DNA of 46,028 nt from CAYMRB01 sp964392615. GTDB lineage: Bacteria; Planctomycetota; UBA8108. Below the pieces are notes generated by a model, which was given only the letters and a program-made list of their open reading frames with translations, made no database searches and was not told the origin of the DNA. Where the stretch lies: contig CAYMRB010000015.1 in NCBI GenBank assembly GCA_964392615.1, positions 1 to 46,028 of the forward strand, written 5' to 3'. The position numbers were made by a program, and so were the translations under genes. This document shows, piece after piece, positions 25,818-35,314 of this stretch; position 1 is the first letter of the stretch; each line of letters begins with the position of its first letter.

Positions 25818-26945
25818 TCAATAGGGCGGCAGTAGCCGACGGAATCCGTGCAACAGGACGACGACGAGGAAGAGCGCGTTGCGCGGCAGCCGGCTCACGA
25901 CGGGCCACCGCATCCTCGCAGCGCGGGGCAGCGACGCCGCGGGCTGTCCGTGTTCATCCGGTGCCGCCGCGTCACCGCCGGAGTCGCGCAGCGTTCGATC
26001 GACCGCGACACCGACCTTCTCGATGCTAGCCACGCCGAGCGGCCACTCGATCAGACGCTCGAGCCACGCCGCGGGAATGCCGTCTCTCGTCACGCGCGTT
26101 CCGACGATGCCACCGACGATCGCGGCGGTCGTGTCGGCGTCACCGCCGCACAGGATGATCGATTGCACCGCCGACGCGAAATCGTCCGGCGACGTCAGCC
26201 ATGCGTGCAGACAGACCGGAACCGTGTGCAGGACGTAGCCGCTGACGCCGCGATCGAGCCCGATCGAGATCGCGAAATCGCGCGTCGATTCGCCCCGTTC
26301 GACGCTCTCGACGACCTGACGGACGAGCGCCGGTAATTCGTCGCTGCGAAGCGGCAGCTCGCCGAGCGTCGCGAGATACTCGCGTCCGACGACCTGCGAG
26401 CCCTGTGCTGCCATGCGCGCGGCGAGCGCCACCGCCAACGCGCCGTCGAGCGCCTTCGGATCGGTATGCGTGATACGCGTCGACGCCTCGATGAGCGCCA
26501 CCATCGACTCGATGTCCGGCGCCGCGACGCCGAGAATCGGCGCCCGCATCGCTGGCCCGTTTCCCGCGGAGAAGACACCCGACTTCTCGGGCCGGAAGCC
26601 GATCCACAGCCGCAGTATGGCCCGCAGCGTCGCCAGACCGATCCCGCCGGGCAGGCCGAGCAACCAGAACCGCAGTCGCCAGGCGAGCGCGCGCGCAAAC
26701 GGACGCGGCACTCCCCCGCTGACGCAGAGGGCCTGCGCGACCAGGATCGCGTGCTCCGTATCGTCGGAGACCATCCCCCACCGCCACAGGAATCGATGGC
26801 GACTCGGTGCGCCGAACAGGCGCCCAGCGCGGCGCGGCGACAGTCCTTCGTACGGTAGCCCCAACGCGTCGCCCGCCGCCGTGCCCAGCAGGCATCCGAC
26901 GATCGCGTCCGAGCCGACATGGCCATTCGATCGGGACATGGGCAC
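25818..26945 (-). CDS. ADP-ribosylglycohydrolase family protein with C-terminal hydrophobic helix
   Basis: 375 residues. GTG at 26945 is chosen because GGAGG lies 6 nt upstream; the ATG two codons later would be 12 nt away. The ARH fold is marked by GCLLGTAAGDALG near the start, the first metal motif SDDTEHA (60-66), and the second, GGDADT (267-272) followed by a glycine-rich IVGGIVG. These Asp/Thr residues bind two Mg ions in enzymes that remove ADP-ribose from proteins or small molecules. Unusually, the last 25 residues form a hydrophobic helix (ALFLVVVLLHGF) after a linker rich in Ala, Asp and Pro, which could tether the enzyme to the membrane from the cytoplasmic side. It lies downstream of a strong terminator and so probably has its own promoter. 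Confidence 0.9.
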   Translation of the reverse strand: MPMSRSNGHVGSDAIVGCLLGTAAGDALGLPYEGLSPRRAGRLFGAPSRHRFLWRWGMVSDDTEHAILVAQALCVSGGVPRPFARALAWRLRFWLLGLPGGIGLATLRAILRLWIGFRPEKSGVFSAGNGPAMRAPILGVAAPDIESMVALIEASTRITHTDPKALDGALAVALAARMAAQGSQVVGREYLATLGELPLRSDELPALVRQVVESVERGESTRDFAISIGLDRGVSGYVLHTVPVCLHAWLTSPDDFASAVQSIILCGGDADTTAAIVGGIVGTRVTRDGIPAAWLERLIEWPLGVASIEKVGVAVDRTLRDSGGDAAAPDEHGQPAASLPRAARMRWPVVSRLPRNALFLVVVLLHGFRRLLPPY

Positions 26946-27015
26946 GAGTCACCTCCGCTACCTACATGCACTATCGGACAGTGACCGGGCGCATCTCCAG
27001 TTCAGCGGCCCCATC

Positions 27016-27056
27016 AAAACGAGCGGCCGGAAGCCCTCGGGCTCCCGGCCGCTCGT
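27016..27056 (-). terminator. Strong intrinsic terminator after the metallopeptidase gene
   Basis: A perfect 12-bp stem (27019-27030 with 27045-27056) encloses a further 5-bp stem, AGCCC/GGGCT. On the minus strand it is followed by TTTT at 27019-27016. It starts 50 bp after the metallopeptidase stop and separates that gene from the ADP-ribosylglycohydrolase gene. Confidence 0.8.
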
Positions 27057-27105
27057 GCGGTCGACGTCCGACGCGCGCCGTTGATCGGCGCGCGTCACGA
27101 AACGA

Positions 27106-30081
27106 TCAGTCGCGATCGCTCTCCTGCCTCTCCTTGCCGAAGAGGCTGAAGATGTTGCCGCCACCGCCGCCGCCCATGTCGTCGGAGTTGTAGATGTACG
27201 TCGGATCGAGGACCTTCTCGATCCTCAACTTCGACTCCGACAGGTGCGCGAGCGAGTATGCGTCGATCTTCTTGCGGTGCTTCAGGATGCCGTCGATCTT
27301 CGCCTTCAGGCCGCGCAGCTGCGTCAGCGCGAGGTTCGAGATCGGCTTCTTCGCGACCTGGTAGCCCGAGTCCGGCTTGACGAGGTCGATCAACCGCTCC
27401 ATGTGCTCGCGCTGCAGGTTGCGACGCAGGCTGGAGATAAGCGGCTTGCGAGCCGTCGTCTTCGCGGCCGGCGCCGAGGCGATCTCGCTCCAAACCGCAT
27501 CGTAGATGTCGGAGAAGATCTCCGGCAGCGTCAGCGCGTCCTTGTCGGCCGGCGTGCGGAGCTCGTTGTCGTAGACGTTCTCGAGCCGCGACGGGTTCAT
27601 GAGCATCGTCAGAACCGACGACTGCACGCCGAGGATCGAGTCGTGCACGGGCCACGCCTCGTCCGCGTAACGCGACTTCGACTTGTCCACGGTCATGTAC
27701 GCCATGATCTCCGGCGTCAAACCGAACGCCGCATCCGCGAACGCGTTGTCGATACAGAACTTCAGCGCCGCGCGCTGCGTCTCGACCGGCACGACCTCGA
27801 TCGGACGACGGTTGCCCGGATCGCCCTTGTGGTCGCGGTTCGTGAGCGTACCGCCGATCCAGCTCGAGCAGATGCTGATCGCGCTCAACTGCGTATTCAA
27901 CGTGATCAGGTAGCCCTGACGCGCACGGTGCCAGCCCTGGCCCTTCTTGACGAACTTGTCGAGAAGGTGCTCGCGATGCCACCCAGCCAGATCGACCAGG
28001 CTCTCGGCGTAGTCGAGCGGGTTCTTGCCGAAGTCGTAGCGGCGTGCGCGCGGATCGGAACCGCCGGTGTCCTCGTCCGTACCGTAGACGAGCTCCGGCT
28101 CGGCAACGCGGGCGAGAACCTTGGTCAAGTCACTCGAGCCGTAGCCGTACTCGATGGCCCACATGTCGTACGGGCCGAGGTCGATCATCTGGTAGTCACC
28201 CTGGACCAGATCGGGGTCCATGTTGATGTTGACCGGCGTGTAGTCCATCACCGATCCAGTGATCGTCTTCTTGCCCTTGAACCCCTCGCTGTTGATCTCC
28301 TTGAGGGTGTGGATCGACGACGCCTTGAAGTTGTGGCGCAGTCCGAGGGTGTGGCCCACCTCGTGACAGACGAGGTCGGCGAGCATCGGCCCGATGAACG
28401 ATTCGGGGATGCCGTCGAGCAGCTGCTCGTCGTCCTTCTTCTCGGGCTTCTTCTCAGGCGCCTTCTCTTCCTTCTTGGCCTCGTCCTTCTTCTCCTCCTT
28501 CTTGGCCTCGTCTTTCTTTTCCTCCTTCTTGGCCTCGTCCTTCTTCTCGCAGCCCTTTTCCTCGCACTTCTCGTCCTTCTTCTTGTCTTTCTTCTTCTTC
28601 TTTCTCTTCTTCTTGTCCTTGTCCTTCTCGTCCTCCGTCATGATGGAGAGGACCGCGTGGTGCATGCCCAGCAGGGTCATGTCACGCGACTTGCAGTCGG
28701 CCGCCATGCAGAGCTGCGCGGCGGAGTCGACGCCGTCGGGGAGGAGACCGCTGACCGGGTGGTTCACGAATGCCGCGTCATGCACCGTCGGATCGAACGT
28801 AGCGCGCTGCAGCCTCTGCGCGCGCTCGCCGAGAACCTGGTTGTGCATGTGCGGCGGGGCGAGGCGGATGCGCGGATCCCAACGGGGATTCTGGTCGAGC
28901 CAGCTGAGCAGCTCACGGCTCATGCCTTCGGTAGCCAGCTCGGGCTTGTACTCGTTGAACTGGTACCAGAAGTGGCGGATCCAGCCGTCGGTCAGGACGA
29001 TGTCGGCGTCGAGAATCTCACCGGTCTCGGGATGCGGGTGGCTCGGGCCGATCGCCGTGCCGATGTTGTTGTTGAGCCAGCGGATGAAGTTGTAGCGCGT
29101 GTCCTCGGGGTCGAGGTGCATGTACGCGCCGGTCTGCTTGTCCTGGTAGTGGACGACGATCGCATCGAGGATGCCGACCTTCTCGAACGCCCTGTTCCAG
29201 TACAAGATGCCCTGCTTGATCCAGCGGCGGTAGCGCACCGGCACGGTGTGCTCGACGTAGAACTCGATCGCCTTCTTCGGCGGGCTCTTCTTGAGCTTCG
29301 GATCGCGCTTCTGGAGGTTCCAGCGCGTGATGTAGCGCACCGGCACCTGGTCGTCGCGGTACTTGCCGTAGTCCTCGTAGTCGACCGTGAAGTAGCCGAT
29401 ACGCGGATCGGCCTTGCGCGGCTGGTAGCCCGGCGTGCCCTGCACCTTCGCGATCGAGAAGTGGAACGTGCGCAGATTGCCCGAGACGGGCCACTCGATC
29501 GCCAGCTCGACGTTGTTGGCGAAGACCTTGACCTTCTTGATCGAGGCGAGCGCCGTATTGGCGCCGGACGCCGAACGGCCGAAGAACTGCCGTGCCGCGG
29601 CGGACAGGAACGCGTCCAGGTCGATGACCGGCGCGCCGGTCGCCGACAGGCAGCGGATCGGCACCTGCATGATCACGCGGTCCGTCCACAGACGGCGGAC
29701 GGAGTCCTTGGCCTCCGCGTCACCGCTCGCCTTGATGTCGATCCGGGGCGCCATCAGCGCGAGGTACTTGCCGTACCGCTTCCAGTACACGTACTGCAAA
29801 CCGTTGTGCAGACCGGCGAACTGGTGCCCGCTCGCGATCGTCGTCGCGATCATGAACTTCGCGGTGTACGAGCGCGGCAACTCCGCGAGCATCTGGCTGT
29901 CCTTCGAACGGACATAGATGTTGTAGTAGGCGCCCCCCTCGTCCTTCGGTGCGACCTTGACGTAGCCCTTGGCAACGTCCGCGAACTTCGGGAACTCCGA
30001 CTGCGCTTGTGCTACCGCACAACACGCCAACACGCCAGCCAGCGCACCGGCTAGACGCATACCCATCGCTTTCCTGAGCAT
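27106..30081 (-). CDS. Secreted zinc metallopeptidase, DUF5117/DUF4953 family
   Basis: 991 residues from ATG 30081 (ATGs at 30066 and 30060 also fit; AGGA stands close before 30066). A signal peptide ends near AQAQSE. The N-terminal DUF5117-like region (about 60-300, YNIYVRSKDSQML, RYITRWNL) precedes the catalytic region: HEVGHTLGLRH is a metzincin-type HExxHxxGxxH with His573, Glu574, His577 and His583, and SVMDYTP is the Met-turn. Between about residues 480 and 550 lies a highly charged Lys/Glu/Asp insert with a ninefold amino-acid repeat. The protein ends in a Gly run and ESDRD. It is likely an exported protease of unknown substrate. Apparent joining to the upstream ThuA-DUF6807 frame is an artefact of a 1-nt shift there. 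Confidence 0.88.
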   Translation of the reverse strand: MLRKAMGMRLAGALAGVLACCAVAQAQSEFPKFADVAKGYVKVAPKDEGGAYYNIYVRSKDSQMLAELPRSYTAKFMIATTIASGHQFAGLHNGLQYVYWKRYGKYLALMAPRIDIKASGDAEAKDSVRRLWTDRVIMQVPIRCLSATGAPVIDLDAFLSAAARQFFGRSASGANTALASIKKVKVFANNVELAIEWPVSGNLRTFHFSIAKVQGTPGYQPRKADPRIGYFTVDYEDYGKYRDDQVPVRYITRWNLQKRDPKLKKSPPKKAIEFYVEHTVPVRYRRWIKQGILYWNRAFEKVGILDAIVVHYQDKQTGAYMHLDPEDTRYNFIRWLNNNIGTAIGPSHPHPETGEILDADIVLTDGWIRHFWYQFNEYKPELATEGMSRELLSWLDQNPRWDPRIRLAPPHMHNQVLGERAQRLQRATFDPTVHDAAFVNHPVSGLLPDGVDSAAQLCMAADCKSRDMTLLGMHHAVLSIMTEDEKDKDKKKRKKKKKDKKKDEKCEEKGCEKKDEAKKEEKKDEAKKEEKKDEAKKEEKAPEKKPEKKDDEQLLDGIPESFIGPMLADLVCHEVGHTLGLRHNFKASSIHTLKEINSEGFKGKKTITGSVMDYTPVNINMDPDLVQGDYQMIDLGPYDMWAIEYGYGSSDLTKVLARVAEPELVYGTDEDTGGSDPRARRYDFGKNPLDYAESLVDLAGWHREHLLDKFVKKGQGWHRARQGYLITLNTQLSAISICSSWIGGTLTNRDHKGDPGNRRPIEVVPVETQRAALKFCIDNAFADAAFGLTPEIMAYMTVDKSKSRYADEAWPVHDSILGVQSSVLTMLMNPSRLENVYDNELRTPADKDALTLPEIFSDIYDAVWSEIASAPAAKTTARKPLISSLRRNLQREHMERLIDLVKPDSGYQVAKKPISNLALTQLRGLKAKIDGILKHRKKIDAYSLAHLSESKLRIEKVLDPTYIYNSDDMGGGGGGNIFSLFGKERQESDRD
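28471..28551 (-). repeat. 27-bp tandem repeat (3 copies) in the metallopeptidase gene
   Basis: The segment CTTGGCCTCGTC recurs at 28474, 28501 and 28528 (plus strand), a 27-nt period. It encodes three copies of a nine-residue KKDEAKKEE-type unit in the charged insert. Confidence 0.85.
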
Positions 30082-30136
30082 GGTGAGACTCGTTCTCCTA
30101 CAAGAGGGGGGAGGGAGGTGAGATCCGAAGGGCGGA

Positions 30137-30156
30137 AGCCCCGTTCCACGGGGGCT
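30137..30156. terminator. GC hairpin downstream of ThuA-DUF6807 gene
   Basis: AGCCCC (30137-30142) pairs with GGGGCT (30151-30156) around an 8-nt loop. No T tract follows on the minus strand, so termination here is only possible, not clear. Nothing else was seen in the 230-bp space 30082-30311. Confidence 0.3.
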
Positions 30157-30311
30157 CGTCAGAGAAAAAGATGTACCGCGGTTAGACGATTCGCGGAGCC
30201 TTTTCCCGCTTTCCGGACAAACGGCCCTCATTGAACGCGGCCGGCCGGGCGGAATCCAGCTTCTTACCGGAACTCGCGCATCCCCCGTGCCGGCGTCGGG
30301 TGAGGCCCCCC

Positions 30312-32196
30312 CTACCGTTCCACCGCGAACGCCTTCCACGCGCGCTCGACCGCCGCGCTGTCGGAGAACCCCCGGTGAGACCAGCACGCGATAGCGCAGC
30401 GTCAGGGGCTGGCCAGCGCGCAGGACGTAGGGCTCCTCGAAGAGCAGAGCCGGCGAGAAGTAGATAAACGGCTGCCGGGGCTGCAGGACGACGTACGACG
30501 GCGGCGGATGCCGCAGGTTCGTTGGATGGTCGAGCACCGCGAGGCTGGCCTGCCGCCCGGCGACGCGCTGCTCGAAGCCGCACGCGATCCACCGAGCCGG
30601 CTTGCGGTGGCATTCCATGCCCTCGCGCCCCTCGCTGTCGAAGATCCTCCAATTCCGCGTGTCCTTCGCCAGGCGCGCGGACATGCCGGCGTACCCGCCC
30701 CAACCTTTGCCGCCAGGCGCTCCGGGCGGCAGCGTGCGATCGAGCGTCCGGTCCTTGTCGAGGGCGGTGTACGTCCCCTGCCAGTCGATCGCGTAGCTGC
30801 CGTCGGCGGCAGGCGCGCTGACGCGGACGGAGCGCCTCTCCTCGAGGACGGGCTCTCCCCCCGGCGGCCGGTACGCGACGACCATCGTCGTCTGCGATGC
30901 GAAGTCCGTTCCCCCAGCGGCGCCGACCGCGTGGCGCACATCGCGGATCTCGGTCGTGCCCGACTTCGCGCCCGGCTCCCAGTAATTGACGCCGTCGATG
31001 TACTTCCACGCGAACCACAGCGAACGGTGCCACACGTGATCGGGCGGAGCCAGCCAGGTCAGCGGCGTGCCGTCCGTCAGACCGAGCGGATGGAAGAAGC
31101 TCTTGCCGCGCTCCCGGCCGCCGCCGGGGCCATCCTCGTGCCGCAGCTGCCAGACGATGCTGCCGTGGTTCGTCAGCGCCAGCGAACGATCGGTGCGGCG
31201 CCATGCGAAGTCCGGCGCCGAGATCGCTCCGGCCGCGGCATGCGTCGATCGCGCGTCGGCCTTCAGGTCGCCGATCGCGAACTGCACGCCGTCGAGGTAA
31301 TGCTGCAGGACGACTGGATTCCAGAAGATGTCATGCTGGTGGCCGAGCGCGCAGTAGAACACGCGCCCCTCGCCGTAGCTCTTGACGTAGCTGAGCGGAA
31401 AGAGGTCGTCCTGGCGCAGGAACGTCTTGCGCTGAGCCGGCGTGACCGGGGTGCGCTCCATGTCGAGGCAGACGAGACAGCGCATGCGGTCGCGCGAAAA
31501 CTCCTTGAGCTGGTAGATCTCGTCGGTGATCTCGAGGCTCGGAGCCTCCTTGAATGCGCGCGACACCGCATGGTCGGGATCGTCGAGCTTCAACGTCACC
31601 TTCGAGCCCGCGTTCCACGGGTGATTCGCGAACCGCGCGCCGAGGATCTCGCCGTATTCCGGCCACTTGCGGAAGCTCGCCACGCCGGCGTGAATGACCG
31701 CCAGCCCCTTGCCGCGCCACAGGAACTCGCTCAGGTTCTTCTTGAGCCGCGCGTCGATCTCGACCGCCTTCTCCTTCTCCTGCGGCGACAGCGAGCCGAA
31801 CTTCTCGGGCAGGAAGATCTCGTTGTTCGTGTTGTTCAGGAAGACGGCGTCGAAGCGCGCGAGCTCGTCCTTCTCGAAGTAGCGCAGGTCGTCGCTGATG
31901 ACGACCTCGAACGCACCGGTCTTCGCGGCGAGGATCTGCATCGCGGCCTTGCCGTACGGTATCGAGCTGTGCTTGTAGCCCCAGGATATGGAGAACACGA
32001 GCACGCGACGCTTCCCGGCCGGCGTGACGCGAGCCTTCGCGGGCGCGGCGGCCTCGATCAGGCGGTACTCGTGCGCGGGGATCGGGATCTTCGACGGCGT
32101 CTCGTCCTCGGCGCCGCGCGCGAATGGCGGCACGATCGAAGCGAGAAGACCACAAGCCAGAAGAGTCAATACGGCCACGGTGCGTCGGCAGAGCAT
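30312..32196 (-). CDS. Secreted ThuA-DUF6807 (PmoA-type) fusion protein with an apparent 1-nt frameshift
   Basis: About 627 residues after correction. AGGAGG lies 6 nt before ATG 32196, and a signal peptide ends near FARGAED. Residues about 60-310 are ThuA (VLVFSISWGYKHSSIPYGK, GKGLAVIHAGVASF, GRVFYCALGHQHDIFW). About 330-610 are DUF6807 (LALTNHGSIVWQLRHE, HPLGLTDGTPLTW, DHVWHRSLWFAW). Near the end, the five-C tract at 30369-30373 (plus strand) seems to carry one base too many. Without it the minus strand reads VSPGFSDSAAVERAWKAFAV and stops at TAG 30314-30312; with it the frame runs without stop into the metallopeptidase, giving an artificial 1696-codon reading. The length 1885 nt, one more than a multiple of three, fits this. 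A role in extracytoplasmic sugar metabolism is inferred. Confidence 0.85.
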
Positions 32197-32286
32197 GCTC
32201 GTCCTCCTTTGTCCCGACAGTCTGGACGGGCAATCGCCGTCGAGACCGTGACCGTGGTCGCGGTGCCGCGGCGCTGATGCCTCGGC

Positions 32287-33861
32287 CTATCGACGTCCGC
32301 CTCCACGACCGCGACCGGAGTTGTCGTCGTCGTCATCGTCGTCGTCGCCGCGGCCGCCTCGTCCCCGGCCGCCCCTCCACCAGTCCTCGATGCTCTCCGA
32401 CTCCTCCGCCTCGGGATCGAACCAGAGGCGCAGGTTGCGGATGCGACACTCCCCGCCGGACGACAGGCCCAAGTAGAGACGGCCCGCCATGCCCTCCGGT
32501 CCCGTGGGCGACGTGAGCCCGCCCGCGTCGGGCTTGACCTCGCGGTTGTTAACGGTGAACGTCACCTTGCCGCTGGTCCTCTCGACCTTGACGCGCTGCC
32601 AGCCCCTGCCGAGCTGGACCTTCCGCCGCATGTTGTAGAGCTCGGCCGTGATGATTCCGACCGTCTTGGCACCGTAGACCTCGAGGCTCGCCTTGAAGTC
32701 ACCCTTGAGCTCATCCTTCGTCGCCAGCGCCATATTCGATGAGCCGGTCGTGTTCTTGACCCGCAGCGCGTCGCCCGAACGCGAGAAGTCGACCGAGGAA
32801 GTCGGCTGCTTCTTCCACTTCGACCGCCAGCTCTCGAATTTGTACGTGAGGATATCGAAGTCGCTGATGCGCAACGGCACGCGCAGGTTCGGGAACTCCT
32901 TGTAGATCGACGCCAGGCGCTTCTCGACGTCGAGGCTCGCGACCTTGCCGAGCGCCAGGAGAGCGCGCTCGAACCACAGCACCGCGCGTTCGTAGCAGCC
33001 CTCGCGCGGGACGTCGTCCTTGTAGGTCTTGCCGAGGTCCGCCCAGGCGTTGCCGACATCCACCTGACCGAGCGGGGCCTTCGGCGACGCGGCGTCGAGC
33101 TGGGCTGCGCTCTTGAGGGGACCGTCCCCTCCCGCGACCGCGAGCGCCAGTCCCTCGTCCCAATCGCGCTTGTACAGGCAGAGGAACTGCGCGACCTCGC
33201 GTTGCGCCTCGGTGGCGTCCGGGTCGTCGATGAGCTCGGCCAGGAACTTCGCCACTTCCTGGTAGGCCTCTCCGATGGTCTCGATGACCTTGATGCGGTC
33301 CTTCGCCTCGCGAGACAGCGCCTTGTCGCCGCACTTGCGCATCGACTTGTAGGCCGACTCGGCGAGCCGCTCGGCGGTCTCGTAGTCGTCCTCTTCGACC
33401 GCCCGGTCGACCAGATCCTGCCACGCATCGTGGAGTGCGGCCACGTCGGCCGACTTCCGCACGCGCGGCACGTCCAGCAGCGTCTCCTCGGTCAGCGCCA
33501 CGCGATCGACGCGGAAGTCGCGGGTAAGCCTCGCGATGGCAGACCGCGCGGTGCCGAGATCGGCGATGCTCGCCGCGATGCTGCGGGCCTCGTCGAGAAG
33601 CACGTACCGCGTCACGGCATCGACCGAACTCTTCTTTCCCTCCGCGAGGAGCTCGCGCGCGAGATCGCGCCGATCGTCAGCGCCCCTCTTCGCGTAGCCG
33701 GACCGAAACGCCCGGCGCACGGACTTCTCCGCGTCCTTCCTCGCAAGCGGCGTCGGCACGGGAGCCTTCGACTCCGAAGCGTCGCGCTCCTGAGCCCACA
33801 CGGTGGTAAACGAGGTGAGCAGGGCGAGAACAGCAATCTGGGCGCCGCGCGTCGTGATCAC
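32287..33861 (-). CDS. Secreted helical-repeat protein with C-terminal jelly-roll and Asp/Arg-Gly tail
   Basis: 524 residues. GTG at 33861 is preferred: AGGAG lies 8 nt upstream and a signal peptide follows directly (ITTRGAQIAVLALL, ending TTVWAQ). Residues about 35-310 are alpha-helical and TPR-like (DYETAERLAESAYKSM, CYERAVLWFERALLAL). About 330-480 is a concanavalin-like beta domain (GRGWQRVKVERTSGKVTF, GRLYLGLSSGGECRIRNLRLW) similar in style to the tail of the hydrolase at 3446. The last 40 residues are WWRGGRGRGG, eight Asp in a row, then SGRGRGGGRR. No enzyme motif was found; a binding or scaffold role outside the cytoplasm is likely. It lies between the Gfo/Idh/MocA gene and the ThuA-DUF6807 gene on the same strand. 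Confidence 0.82.
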   Translation of the reverse strand: MITTRGAQIAVLALLTSFTTVWAQERDASESKAPVPTPLARKDAEKSVRRAFRSGYAKRGADDRRDLARELLAEGKKSSVDAVTRYVLLDEARSIAASIADLGTARSAIARLTRDFRVDRVALTEETLLDVPRVRKSADVAALHDAWQDLVDRAVEEDDYETAERLAESAYKSMRKCGDKALSREAKDRIKVIETIGEAYQEVAKFLAELIDDPDATEAQREVAQFLCLYKRDWDEGLALAVAGGDGPLKSAAQLDAASPKAPLGQVDVGNAWADLGKTYKDDVPREGCYERAVLWFERALLALGKVASLDVEKRLASIYKEFPNLRVPLRISDFDILTYKFESWRSKWKKQPTSSVDFSRSGDALRVKNTTGSSNMALATKDELKGDFKASLEVYGAKTVGIITAELYNMRRKVQLGRGWQRVKVERTSGKVTFTVNNREVKPDAGGLTSPTGPEGMAGRLYLGLSSGGECRIRNLRLWFDPEAEESESIEDWWRGGRGRGGRGDDDDDDDDNSGRGRGGGRR

Positions 33862-34021
33862 GGTTCGGTCTCCTGTCTGAATCTGCACCGAACGTACTTT
33901 GGCTACGTATTGTCCGATGCCATGAGACCCGCCCCACCGGGCAGCGCACTAGCGAAAAATCCTCGTCCTGACGATTCTCGACAACTCCGCACATCCGATC
34001 GCGGGACGGGAGTGCGGCCGA

Positions 34022-35314
34022 CTACACGCGCCACGGCGCGCGGTGCTCGTAGTCCAGCAGCGCGTTGGCCGCGTCGTCCTTCACGAATCGCTCGGTCTTC
34101 GGATCCCACTCGAGCTTGCGGCCTAGCTTGAGGCAGATGCCGCCGAGCAGCGTGATGCTGGTCGAGCGATGGGCGACCTCCGCCGGCGTGATCGTCTGCT
34201 TGCCGCTGCGGATACAGTCGGCGAAGTTCTGCTCGTGGTTCGCCGACTCGTACAGCCGCGTGTCCGACTCCTTCAGCTTCAGATCGAGCAGCTTCGCGTC
34301 GCTCGCCTGAATGTTCGACCGGCAGTAGACCCAACCCTCGGGGCCGTGGAACGTGACGCCGTGGCGGTTCTTCGACGTGTCGGTCATGAGGATCTGGCGG
34401 CCGTCAGCGTACGTGAACGTCAGCTCGTAGCCGAGCACGGTGTCGAACAGGCCGGACTTCGGGAACTCGCCGCGGCCTTCGATCGACACCGGCCCGGTGT
34501 GCTCCGTGCCGAGCCCCCACTGAGCGATGTCGATATCATGCACGCCGTAGCCGGCGATCCAGCCCGCGAGCGAGAACCGGCTGACGAAGTACCAACCGCG
34601 CAGCCCCTTGCCCGGGATGCCGACGACGATGATCGGCCGATACTCGATCGGCTCGACCGGACCGAGCCACAGATCCCAATCGAGCGTATCCGGCACGGGC
34701 TGCGGGGGATGATCACCCGTCGCGTGACCCGGCGGCGAACCGATGACGACCTTGCGGACATCGCCGAGGTAGCCGTTGCGGACGAGCTCGCACGCGTGTC
34801 GCACCGCGCGCAGCGAGCGGAGTTGCGTGCCGTGCTGGAACACGACGCCGGCCTTCTTCACGGCGCTGACGAGGGACCGGCCTTCCGCGACCGTGTTGCT
34901 CAGCGGCTTCTCGCAGTAGACGTGCTTGCCCTTCTCGGCGGCGGCCTTCGAGATCGGCACGTGCCAGTGATCGGGCGTGCCGACCAGCACCGCGTCGACA
35001 TCGGCGCGCCCGAGCAGCTCGCGAAAGTCGCTGTAACACCGCTCGCTGGGGACGTTGAAGGCCTTCGCGTACCGACTCATGTTCGGTCGGTTCGGATCGG
35101 CGAGCGCGACGACATCGCACTTGCCGCGCTTGTGCATCGCCTGCGTACCGCCCCACGCCTTGCCGCCGGTACCGATCACGCCGACCGCGATGCGCTCGGA
35201 CGGCGCGTCCTGCCCAATGACCGATGCGGGGACGATCGACGGCACGGCGATGGCCGAAGCAGCGATGCCGCTCAAGCGGCGAACGGCCTCGCGACGACTG
35301 ATGGAGCGGCTCAT
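34022..35314 (-). CDS. Tat-exported Gfo/Idh/MocA family oxidoreductase
   Basis: 430 residues. GAGGTG lies 4 nt before the ATG. The twin-arginine motif SRREAV (6-11) is followed by a hydrophobic stretch, so export is expected. The Rossmann fold starts with VGVIGTGGKAWGG (NAD(P)-binding, about 44-56), VALADPN ends the second strand, and EKPLS (Lys136) is the conserved active-site motif. GYGVHDIDIAQWGLG holds the conserved His/Asp region of the C-terminal domain. The family oxidises or reduces sugar alcohols and keto-sugars; exported forms are very common in planctomycetes. It overlaps the DUF6807 gene upstream by 4 bp (ATGA), a sign of translational coupling and a shared pathway. The sugar is unknown. 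Confidence 0.94.
   Translation of the reverse strand: MSRSISRREAVRRLSGIAASAIAVPSIVPASVIGQDAPSERIAVGVIGTGGKAWGGTQAMHKRGKCDVVALADPNRPNMSRYAKAFNVPSERCYSDFRELLGRADVDAVLVGTPDHWHVPISKAAAEKGKHVYCEKPLSNTVAEGRSLVSAVKKAGVVFQHGTQLRSLRAVRHACELVRNGYLGDVRKVVIGSPPGHATGDHPPQPVPDTLDWDLWLGPVEPIEYRPIIVVGIPGKGLRGWYFVSRFSLAGWIAGYGVHDIDIAQWGLGTEHTGPVSIEGRGEFPKSGLFDTVLGYELTFTYADGRQILMTDTSKNRHGVTFHGPEGWVYCRSNIQASDAKLLDLKLKESDTRLYESANHEQNFADCIRSGKQTITPAEVAHRSTSITLLGGICLKLGRKLEWDPKTERFVKDDAANALLDYEHRAPWRV

Noticed and set aside
27106..32196. A single 1696-residue ThuA-DUF6807-metallopeptidase fusion protein
   Set aside because: The junction contains non-protein-like sequence and an internal signal peptide, and a one-base change in a C tract restores a proper end to the first gene.
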